A DNA stretch of 64,000 nucleotides from Mortierella sp. BCC40632 (GCA_011634665.1 WAEK01000025.1:62001-126000); one strand, 5' to 3'. Counted from the first letter of the stretch, positions 44,311 to 54,839 are shown. Numbers and translations: made by a program. Notes: a model not told the origin generated them from the letters alone.

Positions 44311-45716
44311 ATGACATCCGAGGAAAAACACATGGAATGGTTGTAGACCAAGATATCTGACAAGGAAGACATCACCATGCGTGACTTTGCAACAACCTTC
44401 AATTACTTGGTAGAGAGCGACGCAGACATAACTTTTAGAGATCTTTTGTCAAAGAGTATTATCCCCCAGGCGAGACGTGCCTCTGCCCTACGTATGAGGT
44501 TTGGAATCGCAATGAAGGACCATCTTTCTGGGCATCCCAACGCGCGTCGCTCTCACTAACACGGACTGCAGATGAGCTTGTTACTGAAGGTGCACATGTG
44601 GCAAAAGACCTGGTCCATAAAAGCAGGATTTCTATCGCATCATCTGCAGGAAGCGCACTGACAAAGGAAAAGTCTCAAAGTCAAGGTATGTGGCTGGCTT
44701 CTATAGAGCCTTGTATTTGCACAATCCAACATATCAAGACCTTTCTACACACTCGCTGATGACTGTACTCCAACTTGATATTTATTCTATGCATACGATT
44801 TATGATGTGGATTAGCTGAAGCCCAAATCGACAATTCCGACGTCGCAAGCAGCAACGAGAACCCGACCATTGGCGTAACTCAAACGAACAGCACATCGGA
44901 GCTAGGAGTCCATAAAGATGCCGCCCCTAAATCCCCATCTATCACACCAACTGCACCAGTCATTACTCCCTCGTCATCATCGTCGCCCAGCTCCTCCACA
45001 TCCCCGTCACCTATCACGAAAAAGAGGAGAGCCCAGTACTGCACCGAGGAGCCCTGGCACTCATTGATGATCTCGCTGATCAATAGTAAGCATATGTAGT
45101 TCAATCAACCTGGACATAAGTCAGTCTTTATCAACGTTTCTAACAACCATACTCCGATTGGATGCTAGGTAAATGGGCAGAGCAACGTGTCCTTCCCCGA
45201 GGCTCCGACGGACATGAAATATATCTATGGACAGCTGTTTAGACATGCCGTGTCATTACTTGAGGAGTATCAGGCGCAATGCAGCTCAGATAAAGACGCG
45301 ACGTTGATCAAGGACGCCCAGTAAGCCTCCATCATTGATCCTTGGCAATACTCATACGCATACGCAAAAGGAAAAAATATGTACTGAGGGTCTTTGTGTG
45401 TATGCCGTATTAGGGTTGTTATGTCCTCTCTATTGAATACAATGTCCCTCGGGTGGTCGACCATTTTGCAGACTTGGATGACCAGGAGCTCATATCCAAT
45501 GCCGTTTTTCATACGACGATCCCAGGATTCGAGGCCCATGATTACTTGGCATTTACCAAGTGCTATGCCCCTGTGGTGAAGGAACATTACGTGCCATTTC
45601 TCCGCCGAAAGCTAGTGGTAGACTGGGGAGCACTGCTTGGCCGCTATCTGCATAGGGAGCTACCTAAGTCTGCAATTACTCAAGACAAAGTATTCAAGAT
45701 CCTCATACACCTGTAA
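44311..45716 (+). pseudogene. Family gene B: paralog of genes A and C
   Basis: ATG 44311: MTSEEKHMEWL, then an in-frame TAG (44344), then TKISDKEDITMRDFATTFNY. A one-base shift near 44505 leads to NEGPSFWASQRASLSLTRTA…LTKEKSQSQ. Inferred introns at ~44692–44816 and after 45085 separate a Ser/Pro/Thr linker with KKRRA (a nuclear-localisation-like patch). Later exons carry MKYIYGQLFRHAVSLLEEYQ and VVDHFADLDDQELISNAVFH…FLRRKLVVDWGALLGRYLHR (45453–45714). The KEDI(T/S)M and NEG..FW.S blocks are shared with gene C. Family unrecognised. It ends near a 23-T run at 45731. Confidence 0.55.
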
Positions 45717-46670
45717 GTGCGATGCAGACATTTTTTTTTTTTTTTTTTTTTTTAGGCATGGAAGGGAGACTAGCGATATTTTTGGTGGATGGAGGAGACC
45801 TACACATTCAAGGTCGCAAGAATACGGACCTGGTGGGACTTACTCGCCATCTTGGACAGGGGTCAATTTTGGCTTTTTGAATGATGGTCTGAGCCAGGAG
45901 AGAGGAACTTTTGGGCTTTTGTTTGGCCAAACTTTGACATAACGAATTACGTTAACTGTTTTCAATACCTTTTCCTGAACATGTTGGAATACCTCCATCA
46001 TGGAAACAATCGAGAGCATGTTCATGGGATCAGTTGGGATGAAGCATGCTCCTTCAGCATGCAACTCCATCACAAAAAACTCAATCAATGGTCCTACGTA
46101 ATGTAGGTTACAACAAAGCACAACATGAATAGTAAGAAAACTATCTTCAATACAATTAGTTGAATTATTCCAATCACAAGCCCTATCTCGAACGAGTAGT
46201 CCAACCACACAAACGTTGTCTTTCGGTTGAAGCATTAAAATCGAGTCTAATGCAAGCTTCATCTCTTGACCTAGTAAAATGTATGAAAATTCAGCTAAGC
46301 TCAAATCCAGAGGTGACATAAAATGTAACTCAATCTGGGGAACCAAGACGACAAAGGAAGTCTTGGCTTCATTATCCGAGACTGCGACCCTATACTGTGT
46401 AATCCTTCTTTCTTTAATTCCACTCGAGATACAAATAAAATAAAGAAAATCTAGCTAGAAATACCTCACTTGGCTATCTCTGGACTCTTCATCTTTCTTT
46501 CGCGACTTCATAATACTAAGGCAAAAGGGTGGAGAGGGTGGGACAGTATAGGGTCGCAGTCTCGGATAATGAAGCCAAGACTTCCTTTGTCGTCTTGGTT
46601 CCCCATTATCCTTCATAGGGACTGCGACCCTATACTGTGGCTTCAGAGACTAGCCAAGGACAACTTTGGT

Positions 46671-47690
46671 GAAATTTGAGTTCGTCTTGCTGGAAAGACG
46701 ATAAAATTTCGCAAACATAGAAGACGACGACCAATTGCCCTGAGCAATGATGTCGTCAATGCTGACTCCTCTCTTCGCGGCTTGCGTGGACCCCGCGGCT
46801 CTTGCTTTTGGGTGTGATTGCGCCTGGAGGGAGTTGTAGTCTTGACATGACGGCCTTGATGTGTTTACTGATTCGTTGGGCAGAAATACAGAGCTCATGA
46901 TGCTTGACGTGTCGGACCAAAGGGTTGTATGAGAGCGATGGCTGGGTCGGGTGTGGTACTACAAGACGGTCCTTAGCGAACCGGGCGACATAAGTCTTGA
47001 ATGTTTCCACTGGGCACAAGGCTGGGTCCGATGGGGAGTGCGTTGAGGATGACAAACTTGTTCTTGTGGATACCGTTGTTCTTCTCTTTTGGTCGGAGGA
47101 TGAGGAGAGACGTATGAGTGTCTTTTCGACTTGGCATCCATCCAGATCAATACGTTCGATGTCGCTTGGGCGAAGGAATGCGCACATGCCTATTGACCAA
47201 CATAGCTTCTGTGTGAGAAGTTCGGCTGATACTCGACTGTTTGGTGGAAGCGAACGGAAGTAATCTAATATCGGGGGGATATGTCTAGATCCATCTCTTT
47301 GTTCGAGTCGGTCTCGTTGGCTCGTAAGACACGGAAAAACTGGAGAAGTAGCTGTCTTGTTGGAAAGGCAGAGCATCTTCGAAAAGACCTGTGAGCTGTG
47401 CACGATAGGTAGAAATTGTCGATGCTTTCCATCGCTTATGAGTATGTCCCCAGGCTAGGAAGTTTAGGACGTTGGCTGGTTCGGGGATTGTTGGATCCAG
47501 TTCTCTTTCCTTGCACCATTTTATGAAAGCTCTTTGCGTGTGACCGTAACGTTTTCGCTTCAATTTTTTCTGTTTCTGCATCCCTGATGATGTTGACCAC
47601 CGACTCATCGTATCCTTTGCTCATCATCGTTCTACGGCGCTTATGTTCCAAGCTAGCAATGACCAGTGCGGGTTCTTCCTCATGATCCCT
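46671..47690 (-). pseudogene. DIRS-A tyrosine recombinase, frame-broken
   Basis: Alignable along its length with the intact DIRS-B enzyme, but spread over three frames: N-terminal RYGHTQRAFIKWCKERELDP, middle CAFLRPSDIERIDLDGCQ (first catalytic Arg), end PKARAAGSTQAAKRG…FAKFYRLSS (second Arg and Tyr). Breaks near 47.58, 47.33, 47.08 and 46.80 kb. Inactive as read. Confidence 0.8.
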
Positions 47691-47699
47691 GGGTCTTTT

Positions 47700-49458
47700 C
47701 TGGAGGCGGTTAGAACGGCGGATCGTGGTACTGGGGTTGGGGATTCCTGAGTCATCTTCGTCACCACTGGATACCATATCGCGCTCTCCCAATTCGGAGT
47801 GATCAACGTTGCTGTCAGTTTCTCCTCCTGGATTCTCTGCAGGGTCTGCGGGATTAAATTCCATGGTGGGCATATGTAAAAGGCGGCCCAGTCCTTTCCA
47901 AGAATGTTGAAGTGCATTCTGTGCTACTGCTTCCGGATCGTACTTCCAAGACATAAAGTTCTTCAGCTTCGTGTTGGTCCTTGAGGCGAAGAGGTCGATG
48001 TGATGAGGTCCCCATTTTTCGTCTATCTTCTGGAAGGTGTCGTGGTGGATGCTCCATTCCAACTGACTCTGCAATTGACGGCTGGGAGGGTCGGCTGGGT
48101 TGAACTCCGAAGGGACGAATGCTGTCGTGATCGATGTTCCTGTCTCCAAGCAATGTGTCCATATTCGGTCTGCTAGTGCCATCAGTTCCGGTGAGCGGGT
48201 CCCCCAAACTTGTTGATGTAAGCGATCGTTGTCGTGTTGTCGCAGTAAATTAGTAGTCTCTTTCCTTGAAACTGTGGTTGAGTGACTGTGTACCATATCA
48301 CCATAAGCTCCTTCAAGTTGATATGTGTCGTCGACATTTGTTTGTCCCATGTTCCTGACAATGAGTGATGATCCTGAACTATCCCCATCCTGTATCCGAG
48401 GCATCGGTGTAAATCTCTGCTTCCGGAGGTTGATGGATCCATGTGAGTCCGTTCCATGATTGCAAGCCTTCGATCCACCATTGAAGGTCCTCCTGGGCTA
48501 GTGTCGTCAGTGAAATAGATCCCGTCCATGAAATCCCCCGTTGAAGGGCTTCGTTCTTCACTTGGACCAGGTTCTGGCATCTGAGTCTTGCTGGTAGTAC
48601 TGCTGCTGTCATAGCGAGCGCTTTTCCGATGAAGGACGAGAGGGCTTTCAGCGTCATCTTGCTCTTCTTGACCATCTTGGAGGCTTCTCTCCTGATGTCG
48701 CGGATCTTTTCCTTGGGTACTGCGAGCGTCATCTTCTTCGAGTCTATCACGAAGCCCAGGTGTGAAATCGACTGTGTGGGTTCCAGATGAGACTTGCTCT
48801 CTTTCACTAGGAATCCGAGCGACTTCAGCTTGTCGAGAACTTGTCTTGTTGCCTTCAAGGACTGCTCCCTGTTCCTGGCCACTATCAGTAGATCGTCTAG
48901 GTATGCTGTAATCCTTATTCCCTTGCGCCGAGCCCATCTGAGGATCGGTTTGAGCATCTTCGTAAAGACGTAAGGCGCTAAGGAGAGACCGAAGGGTAGC
49001 ACGCGGAACTGGTATTGTTTCCCTTTCCAATGGAACTGTAAGTATTTTCTGGAAGTCTCGTGAATGAGAACATGGAGGAATGCATCCTGGAGATCCACAC
49101 TGGTCATGTAGTCTCCCTTGTTGATCAAACTGCAAACCGTCTTTATGCTCTCCATCTTGAAGTGTTTCTGATGTACATACTGGTTTAGAGGTCGGAGATT
49201 GAGCACTGGTCTCAAGTCGCCTGTCTTTTTTGGGATCGTAAATATTCGGCTCGTAAATCCATTTTCGGTAGCTTCCTCTATCGCGCGTTTTTCTAGTAGG
49301 GCGAGGATTTCCATTTCGATCGTTTCCGTTTCCTTGTTCTGTCGTGGGTGGTGGTGTCTGGGGTGAGGACTGTCTGGCGGGAGGGATGTGAATGGGATTT
49401 TGAATCCACTTTCGATAGTTTGACGAACCCAGTTTTCGTCTGTGAGTTTTTTTCCCAT
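47700..49458 (-). pseudogene. DIRS-A reverse transcriptase, RNase H and methyltransferase-like region
   Basis: An open 359-residue RT segment (49458–48379) has YMTSVDLQDAFLHVLIH, FRVLPFGLSLAPYVFTK and the catalytic AYLDDLLIVA, ending at AEIYTDASDTGWG and a stop where RNase H begins. RNase H continues in another frame (LLIYCDNTTTIAYINKFGG). The GPHHIDLFASRTNTKLKNF region is at 48010–47940, in the 48404–47436 frame. The CPPW-like part (FYICPPWNLIPQTL) is in a third frame. Confidence 0.8.
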
Positions 49459-49489
49459 GCTGCCTGAAACCTGTGTAGGCGTCCCCTAC

Positions 49490-50520
49490 TGGCGTCCCCG
49501 GCCTCGACCGCGTCCTCTCGGGTTCGAGGCTTGCTGAAAAAGACTGGCGGTTGCTGTCGCCACTGGGAGGCTGGTGAGACTCTGATGCAGAGTTGTTGTT
49601 TCTTTGGCCCGAATTTGTCTGTGCCGTTGTTGTTTCCTTCGTAACTACGGTTGCCTTGGTTGCCATAATTGTTATTCCGGAAGTTACCCTCTTTTTGCCT
49701 CTGAAACTGCCTTTGTCGTTTTGACCTGTCGCTTTCTTAAGTGACTTGGTAAACTTCTGTTGGTCGATAAAGTCCTGGTGCGTGAGAATTGGGCTCCTTC
49801 CGTTGGGGTCTGTTGGTGGAATGACATTCTTGTCCCTGTAAATTGCTTGGGTACGAAGTTGTCCAATTTCAGTGCTGAGTGCGGCGAGGTTGTATCGAAG
49901 AATGTCCAGCGTCTCCAGAGTGTTGGACGTGATCGGGTCATCTGGATCAGCTGCTGTCGAGGAAAGGATGGCATGTACTGTCGCATCAATTGGTCGTGTA
50001 AGGTGTGCCAATTTTGTTTGCAGTGTAGCAAGTTCTTGGTCTCTCTTCTGAAGGTGTTTGGAAGTGTTGAGGTTGGAGGGAAGCACCGGTGCTGTGTATT
50101 CAACGCCTCGCACACGAGGGAAGTGTTTAATGTCAGTGTAACCGTCGTCTTCGTCCCATTTGGGATGGGCATGGAATTCCTGTCGATGTTTGAAGCTGGG
50201 AAGATACTCTTCAAGCCTTTCGTAGGGTTCGAGGATTGGGACGTTCGGATTGGTCGTAAGGTGAGGGTCTTTGACTTCGTTTGCTGGAGGTGTAGCGTTA
50301 GCCTGTCGAAGAGCTGGGGCCAGAGCTGCCACCAAGGCTTGGATGTCCTGAGGGGTGAGGGTGGAAGGGAGAGGGTGGGTGAACTGTGTATGTTGGGTGG
50401 GGTTATCGCCTTGAGAATGTTGAATGGGGTTACCATTCGAAGGTTGGTGAGTGGGGTTACCACTCTGGGAAGATTCTGGTGTAGTAAGGTCATTGATCAT
50501 TTCATAAATGTGCTCGAGCG
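49490..50520 (-). pseudogene. DIRS-A gag-like protein
   Basis: The open N-terminal part reads TPQDIQALVAALAPALRQAN, VPILEPYERLEEYLPSFKHR, LQTKLAHLTRPIDATVHAIL and FTKSLKKATGQ, unbroken where DIRS-B is broken. The Asn/Gly-rich tail shifts frame at an A5 run (~49695) and again near an extra T (~49540) before the RGRGRGRQ end. Confidence 0.7.
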
Positions 50521-52513
50521 GACGTGTTCCTGCGAGAGAAAGAAAGATGAAGAGTCCAGAGATAGCCAAGTGAGGTATTTCTAGCTAGATTTTCTTTATT
50601 TTATTTGTATCTCGAGTGGAATTAAAGAAAGAAGGATTACACAGTATAGGGTCGCAGTCCCTATGAAGGATAATTAGCTTAAAGAAAAGAACTCGCATCT
50701 AACTTTGTCCTGTCATCCCAAATTTGGAAAACTTTGTCTGAGCTGACCTTCCTCAAATTAAAATCATAAAAATTGATATGATTGGGTGACACAACTTAGT
50801 ATAGTTGGCTATTTACCAGCGGCTTGTAGTGAACTCAAATACGTCTCTAGGAATGGTCCTAATCGAGCTTTGAGAAACGTGTCCTCATTGCATGGTTGAC
50901 TATTCCAGAGCTGACCGCTGCTTATCATCAAGTTCATGACGGATCGGAGGTTTGTGTCTGTTGGTGGAGCAGTTCTTAGACGTTCTCGAAATGATTCTGA
51001 GCTCTCTTGGGCTAAAAAGTGCACCCATTGGTGTGCTTCTTCGACAACGTTTTTCGGCAATGGGCTCACTTGGCTCCTTGTTGCTTTACAGAGCGCAGCC
51101 CAAGACTCATCTTCGACTTCAGTGTGGAGCCCCCTATTCTGGTAGTCCCCCTCTATCAGGAATATAAAATTCACCGCCCTATACAACCATTGTTTCACGA
51201 GGGGAAAAAATTGTCATTCACATCACTCGTTCAGTCAATGAAAACGATTCATTCGGCAGGTGTCAAGGGAGTTGTGTTAACTCACAGTTTCTCATGCGGT
51301 TCTGTCGCCCCTCCGTTCTCCTGCACAACACGATCTCTAAAGTCCATTAGATCGCCGCTAACATCTACGTTATTAATTTTCCAGGCGGTGTCGACACGAG
51401 AGTCCAGTCTTCCACTGCCTTCCAGGTAATTCCAGGTATAAATTTTGCTGGTGGATTCACGAAGGTCTTGATCCGTGCAGTAGCTTGTGTCATCCTTATC
51501 GGTTGAGGGCAGACTCGAGCCAACTGAGGATTGTAAATTTCCTGGTATCAGATTATTGCGTATGTAGCCATTTTTAGGTGATGAGTATCCTTGGGTTGTT
51601 ACTAAAGCAAAAAAAAAAAAAAAAAAAAAAAGAGGAACAATTTCATTCAGTAATAAAACTAGAACCCCTGCAGCTTGGTTTAGATAAAAGACTACTTACA
51701 GTCTGCCAGGCTAAGGTCCCGGCCAAATGAAACTAGTGAGAGGATGGCAATGACTAAATGTGAGAAAGTAGAATATAACCTACTTTCGTTATTTGCCTTA
51801 TTGTGAATTTCTAACCTCTCCTTGACTGTTTTGGATTTTGCGAAGACTGCAGAGCGATATCGTCATCATCTTGATCAAGGTGGTGCTTTTTTTCTGGCAG
51901 CGTGGACACTAATAGAGAAATACATGGCATATAAACTAGTTGATATTATAATAACACAAAAACTGGATGTCGATGAAAAAAAAATAGCATGCACTGGAAC
52001 TGACCCTGAGAAATGTCTTGACGATGTAATCCGAGCCGCTCTCTTGCAAAGTACCGACCTCTTTCCACAAGGCTCCCCGCTGCCTCATTTGTTGAAATAT
52101 CGATTTTGTAGTCTGCCACTCGGGATGTCCAGAAAGCTTTACCTTCATTGTATCGCCACTTGTCGTACTTTTGAACGAACTGTACCCTTGATGTTTTTGG
52201 TAGAATGCTTGTCGGCAAAAGTTTGGTGAAAGCCTCATGGGCATGTTTCTCATTGGTAAAGTTGAACTCATTGCAATATTCAGGCATACTAATATCCTCT
52301 TTAGCATCTAGTTTCCTCCTGAACCATAGTATATACTCTTTGGATAGCCAACTAGAGTCTTCACTGACAAAGACCTCAATGTCATTGTTGTCTTTATACT
52401 TCTTTGAAGACATGTCCCTAAGCAATAAAATGCAATAAGTTAAATTTTCAAGATGATTTACGAGTCAAGGTGGAAAAACGGAATAGATCTTGTGGACTGT
52501 GCTTCTCTTTCCG

Positions 52514-52668
52514 CCCACCTGCCGCGAACTAAACAGGCCGCTTGCTAAGAAAGAACCAGCTACAGTATCTCAAAGCAACCAAAGTCAAACAATCACCCCA
52601 CTCGCACTCTACTTTCCACCCACCTGCCGCGAACTAAACAGGCCACTTGCTAAGAAAGAACCAGTGCC
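52514..52668. repeat. Twin copies of a ~45-bp motif, 105 bp apart
   Basis: CACCTGCCGCGAACTAAACA + GGCCGCTTGCTAAGAAAGAA occurs at 52516 and 52621. Its core CTGCCGCG(A/C)ACTAAACAGG is shared, inverted, with 44.05–44.18 kb. Confidence 0.7.
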
Positions 52669-52841
52669 ACATTGAATTGAATGATCATCGGAGTTTCACT
52701 ACTCAATGCAAAGGGAAAGAACTGGAATTCAACTCGAGCCGAAGTAGTTTACTTTGGCAAAAAGGAGAGAGTGAGTGAGTGAGTGAGAGAGGAAAGGAAA
52801 GCAAAGTGAGAACAAGAGAACATTGAGATGGAAGATTGGTG

Positions 52842-52925
52842 GAGGAGCGGCAGTTGTCACCACGCACCGCTTCTATGGCGCCAAGCCACTTCGTTACGTT
52901 GCCGATTTTCTACCTTGCCGCAGTT
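52842..52925 (+). promoter_or_regulatory. CRN-associated upstream module, orphan copy 4
   Basis: GGTGGAGGAGCGGCAGTTGT…, ATGGCGCCAAGCCACTTCGT and TACGTTGCCGATTTTCTACC, then a CTTGCCGCAGTTGCTGCGTC tail that matches the CRN3 upstream region further than copy 3 does. No Crinkler coding sequence follows. Confidence 0.45.
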
Positions 52926-53035
52926 GCTGCGTCGCCTCGCACCTCCACCTCACGCCATCTACTGCTGTCATGCACTTTATGTTGTGCAGCTGTGCTTCCT
53001 AGAGGCAAGAAGAGCGATCCGTTGTCATTTAAAGT

Positions 53036-53202
53036 TTGCACCGCCTAATTGTACACAGGGACCGACCGCAATTTAGCGTATGTACCGCCTAATTGCTCAC
53101 AGGGACCGACCGCAGTTTAACTTTTAACGAGGGCCCCACGTGGGCATGCAGAGCTTATAGGTATCCAGGTGCCGACCGCAATTTAGCCTAATTGCTCACA
53201 GG
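53036..53202. repeat. Short tandem repeat with LINE 3'-end scrap
   Basis: CACAGGGACCGACCGCA.TTTA is repeated three times (53055–53190), between pieces of ACCGCCTAATTG. At 53128–53165 CCCCACGTGGGCATGCAGAG (minus-strand sense) matches the 3' UTR of the 22.7-kb LINE. Confidence 0.6.
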
Positions 53203-53348
53203 TAGTGTTTCCCATGAGTTGAGTTCATGAGTCCAAAATAGCTTCGACTCAACTCAACTCACGTTACACAAGTTGGCGAAATGTCCGAACTCAACTCATG
53301 AGTTGAGTTGAGCTGAGTTGAGTTGGTGAGTTGAGTTGAAGAACACGA
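53203..53348. mobile_element. hAT-type MITE of the ACTCAAC family, short copy
   Basis: TAGTGTTTCCCATGAG … GTTGAAGAACACGA, flanked on both sides by CTCACAGG (53195–53202 and 53349–53356). Only 146 bp, one GTTACACAAGT core. Confidence 0.88.
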
Positions 53349-53565
53349 CTCACAGGTACCAACCACAACTACCTTATTTTTTAGATATCCCGACCACTGG
53401 ATTGAACATTGTAGGACACATAAAAGCCACGACTACCCACGCCAATATTTACACGACATCGACTCACGTTCCCTTTCCACTCTCAATTCTCCCTTTCTCT
53501 TTTCCCTCCTTCTCGCCTCGCCCCATCCACCCCCTTACACTCCGTGTATTTTTCTCCCTCTCACC

Positions 53566-54729
53566 ATGAAGGTCACTACCATCCTCACAGTCTTGGTCGC
53601 TGCAGCCCTTGCTGCTCCCTCCTACGCTGCTCCTTCCGCCAGGCCCACCAAGGCCACCCCTCACAAGAATGCAACCGTCACTGATGATGAAGCTTTCTTC
53701 AACGCACACTACATCAAGTACGACTACGAGGGCATGGCCAAGATTGCTGCCGAGTACGAGGCCGCCATGGCTGGTAGCTCCCTCCACCGCTCCAACGCCG
53801 TCTCCAGGGCTGCCGCTTCGACCGAGATTATCCCCATCTGTGTGGGATTCGCCAAAGGCCCTGTCCGCGTCCGCCTCTTCAGGAACAAGTTGACCTGTGA
53901 CACTGCAGGCTGGAACACTCTTTATGTCTTCACGGCCCATACCAAGAAGGACGACTACCTTGCCGCGAAGCAAATGTGTGTCGCCCTCGGCACCGATGAA
54001 CGCCGTACCTGGCTCTTTGCTGAAAAATCCAAATGCGGCGGAGGCGAATGGAAGGATGACTTTGTCTATTACGACTCGACCAATGTTTACGAACTCGCCA
54101 CTATGTGGACGGCCCCCAACCCTAACCGCATGTTGCTCTACCCCACCTACGAGGGCAACAAGCACGGATGGCAGAGTACCTACCATCTCAAACACCGCAA
54201 CCAATTCCGCTTGGCCTCATCGGGCGAGCTGAAGACCTTCAAGGGTGAATATGTCAACCACGTCGAGGTCCACAAGAAGTTGGCCATCACCGCCACCCCT
54301 GATGCCAAGACCCTCCGCTGTGTTTCGTTGATGGCCGAGGCCATGCCCACTGCTAGAGTCTCAGAAAGCGGCAGTGTGGAAGTGGTCCAAGGAAATCAGC
54401 TCACTTCTTACGCCGCTTTTGCATTCGACGCCAAGTGCACCGATCTGGTTACCAAGTCGCAATTTAGAAGCAACCAGGCCAAGTTTGGCGGAGTGGGATC
54501 CATGGAGTTGATCATCAACAAAAAGGTTCATGCTGCCATCTCGATCAAGCAGGGATTGACCGTCGGCGGCAAAATGCTCAGGACGGCGCTTCTTGAGAGT
54601 TTGCGCTCTGGCAAGCCCGTCATGGTGACCGAGAGCAATGGCTACCACCCTGAAGATGGTGTTATTGCTTACATCCAGGGTACTGGATACGTCGTTGGCA
54701 ATGCGCAGATCTGGGACGCCGTGATCTAG
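53566..54729 (+). CDS. Secreted protein of 387 residues, unknown family
   Basis: An intact single-exon ORF from ATG 53566. Signal peptide MKVTTILTVLVAAALAAPSYA, then an Ala/Pro/Thr-rich propeptide-like stretch and a large mature domain with about six cysteines (PICVGF, LTCDTAGW, QMCVALG, SKCGGGEW, LRCVSLM, AKCTDLV). Basic/aromatic runs follow (HKKLAITATPDAKTLRC). No transmembrane helix after the signal. The C-terminal part (GKPVMVTESNGYHPEDGVIA) is globular. Strong codon bias towards C in third position differs from its surroundings, suggesting a well-expressed host gene. Polyadenylation-like TTCAATAAAATTTT lies near 54812. I do not recognise a domain; it could be a secreted enzyme or effector. 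Confidence 0.85.
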   Translation: MKVTTILTVLVAAALAAPSYAAPSARPTKATPHKNATVTDDEAFFNAHYIKYDYEGMAKIAAEYEAAMAGSSLHRSNAVSRAAASTEIIPICVGFAKGPVRVRLFRNKLTCDTAGWNTLYVFTAHTKKDDYLAAKQMCVALGTDERRTWLFAEKSKCGGGEWKDDFVYYDSTNVYELATMWTAPNPNRMLLYPTYEGNKHGWQSTYHLKHRNQFRLASSGELKTFKGEYVNHVEVHKKLAITATPDAKTLRCVSLMAEAMPTARVSESGSVEVVQGNQLTSYAAFAFDAKCTDLVTKSQFRSNQAKFGGVGSMELIINKKVHAAISIKQGLTVGGKMLRTALLESLRSGKPVMVTESNGYHPEDGVIAYIQGTGYVVGNAQIWDAVI

Positions 54730-54839
54730 ACCGCCCCCTCCCTTCCTCATGCCTGCCCCCTGCGCATTCTTTTCTTTAACCTTCTCGCCCCATTCCATAC
54801 CATATAATAATTCAATAAAATTTTATATCAGAGGGTACA

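Larger units (their letters stand above)
46337..50675 (-). mobile_element. DIRS-like retrotransposon, copy A
   Basis: Ends GGGGAACCAAGACGACAAAG (46337) and CTATGAAGGATAAT (50675), with inverted repeats built on ACTGCGACCCTATACTGTG and CACTCGAGATACAAATAAAA. The internal complementary region at 46530–46640 joins both ends. Same gene order as copy B but a different terminal core (GGGTCGCAGTC instead of GGGGTCGCTGGCTC), so a sister subfamily. Confidence 0.9.
45840..52413 (-). pseudogene. Family gene C: unknown multi-exon gene interrupted by a DIRS element
   Basis: Minus-strand exon 1 from ATG ~52413: MSSKKYKDNNDIEVFVSEDS, WLSKEYILWFRRKLDAKEDI, NEGKAFWTSRVADYKIDIST. Later exons: ~51550–51290 (GRLDSRVDTAWKINNVDVSG, DLMDFRDRVVQENGG) and 51198–50809 (VEEAHQWVHFLAQESSESFR, TFLKARLGPFLETYLSSLQA). 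After an AATTTGAG acceptor there is DKVFQIWDDRTKLDASSF up to the DIRS end at 50675. On the other side of the element a good coding exon resumes (46336–45840: IELHFMSPLDLSLAEFSYIL, VVGLLVRDR, PLIEFFVMELHAEGACFIPT). Exon 1 is free of stops, unlike A and B. The link across the DIRS is inference; the frame at the junction is not clean. Confidence 0.5.

Noticed and set aside
48182..50569. A single 795-residue minus-strand open frame
   Set aside because: It joins gag, out-of-frame RT sequence and RNase H only because no stop intervenes; the real RT is in another frame (49458–48379).
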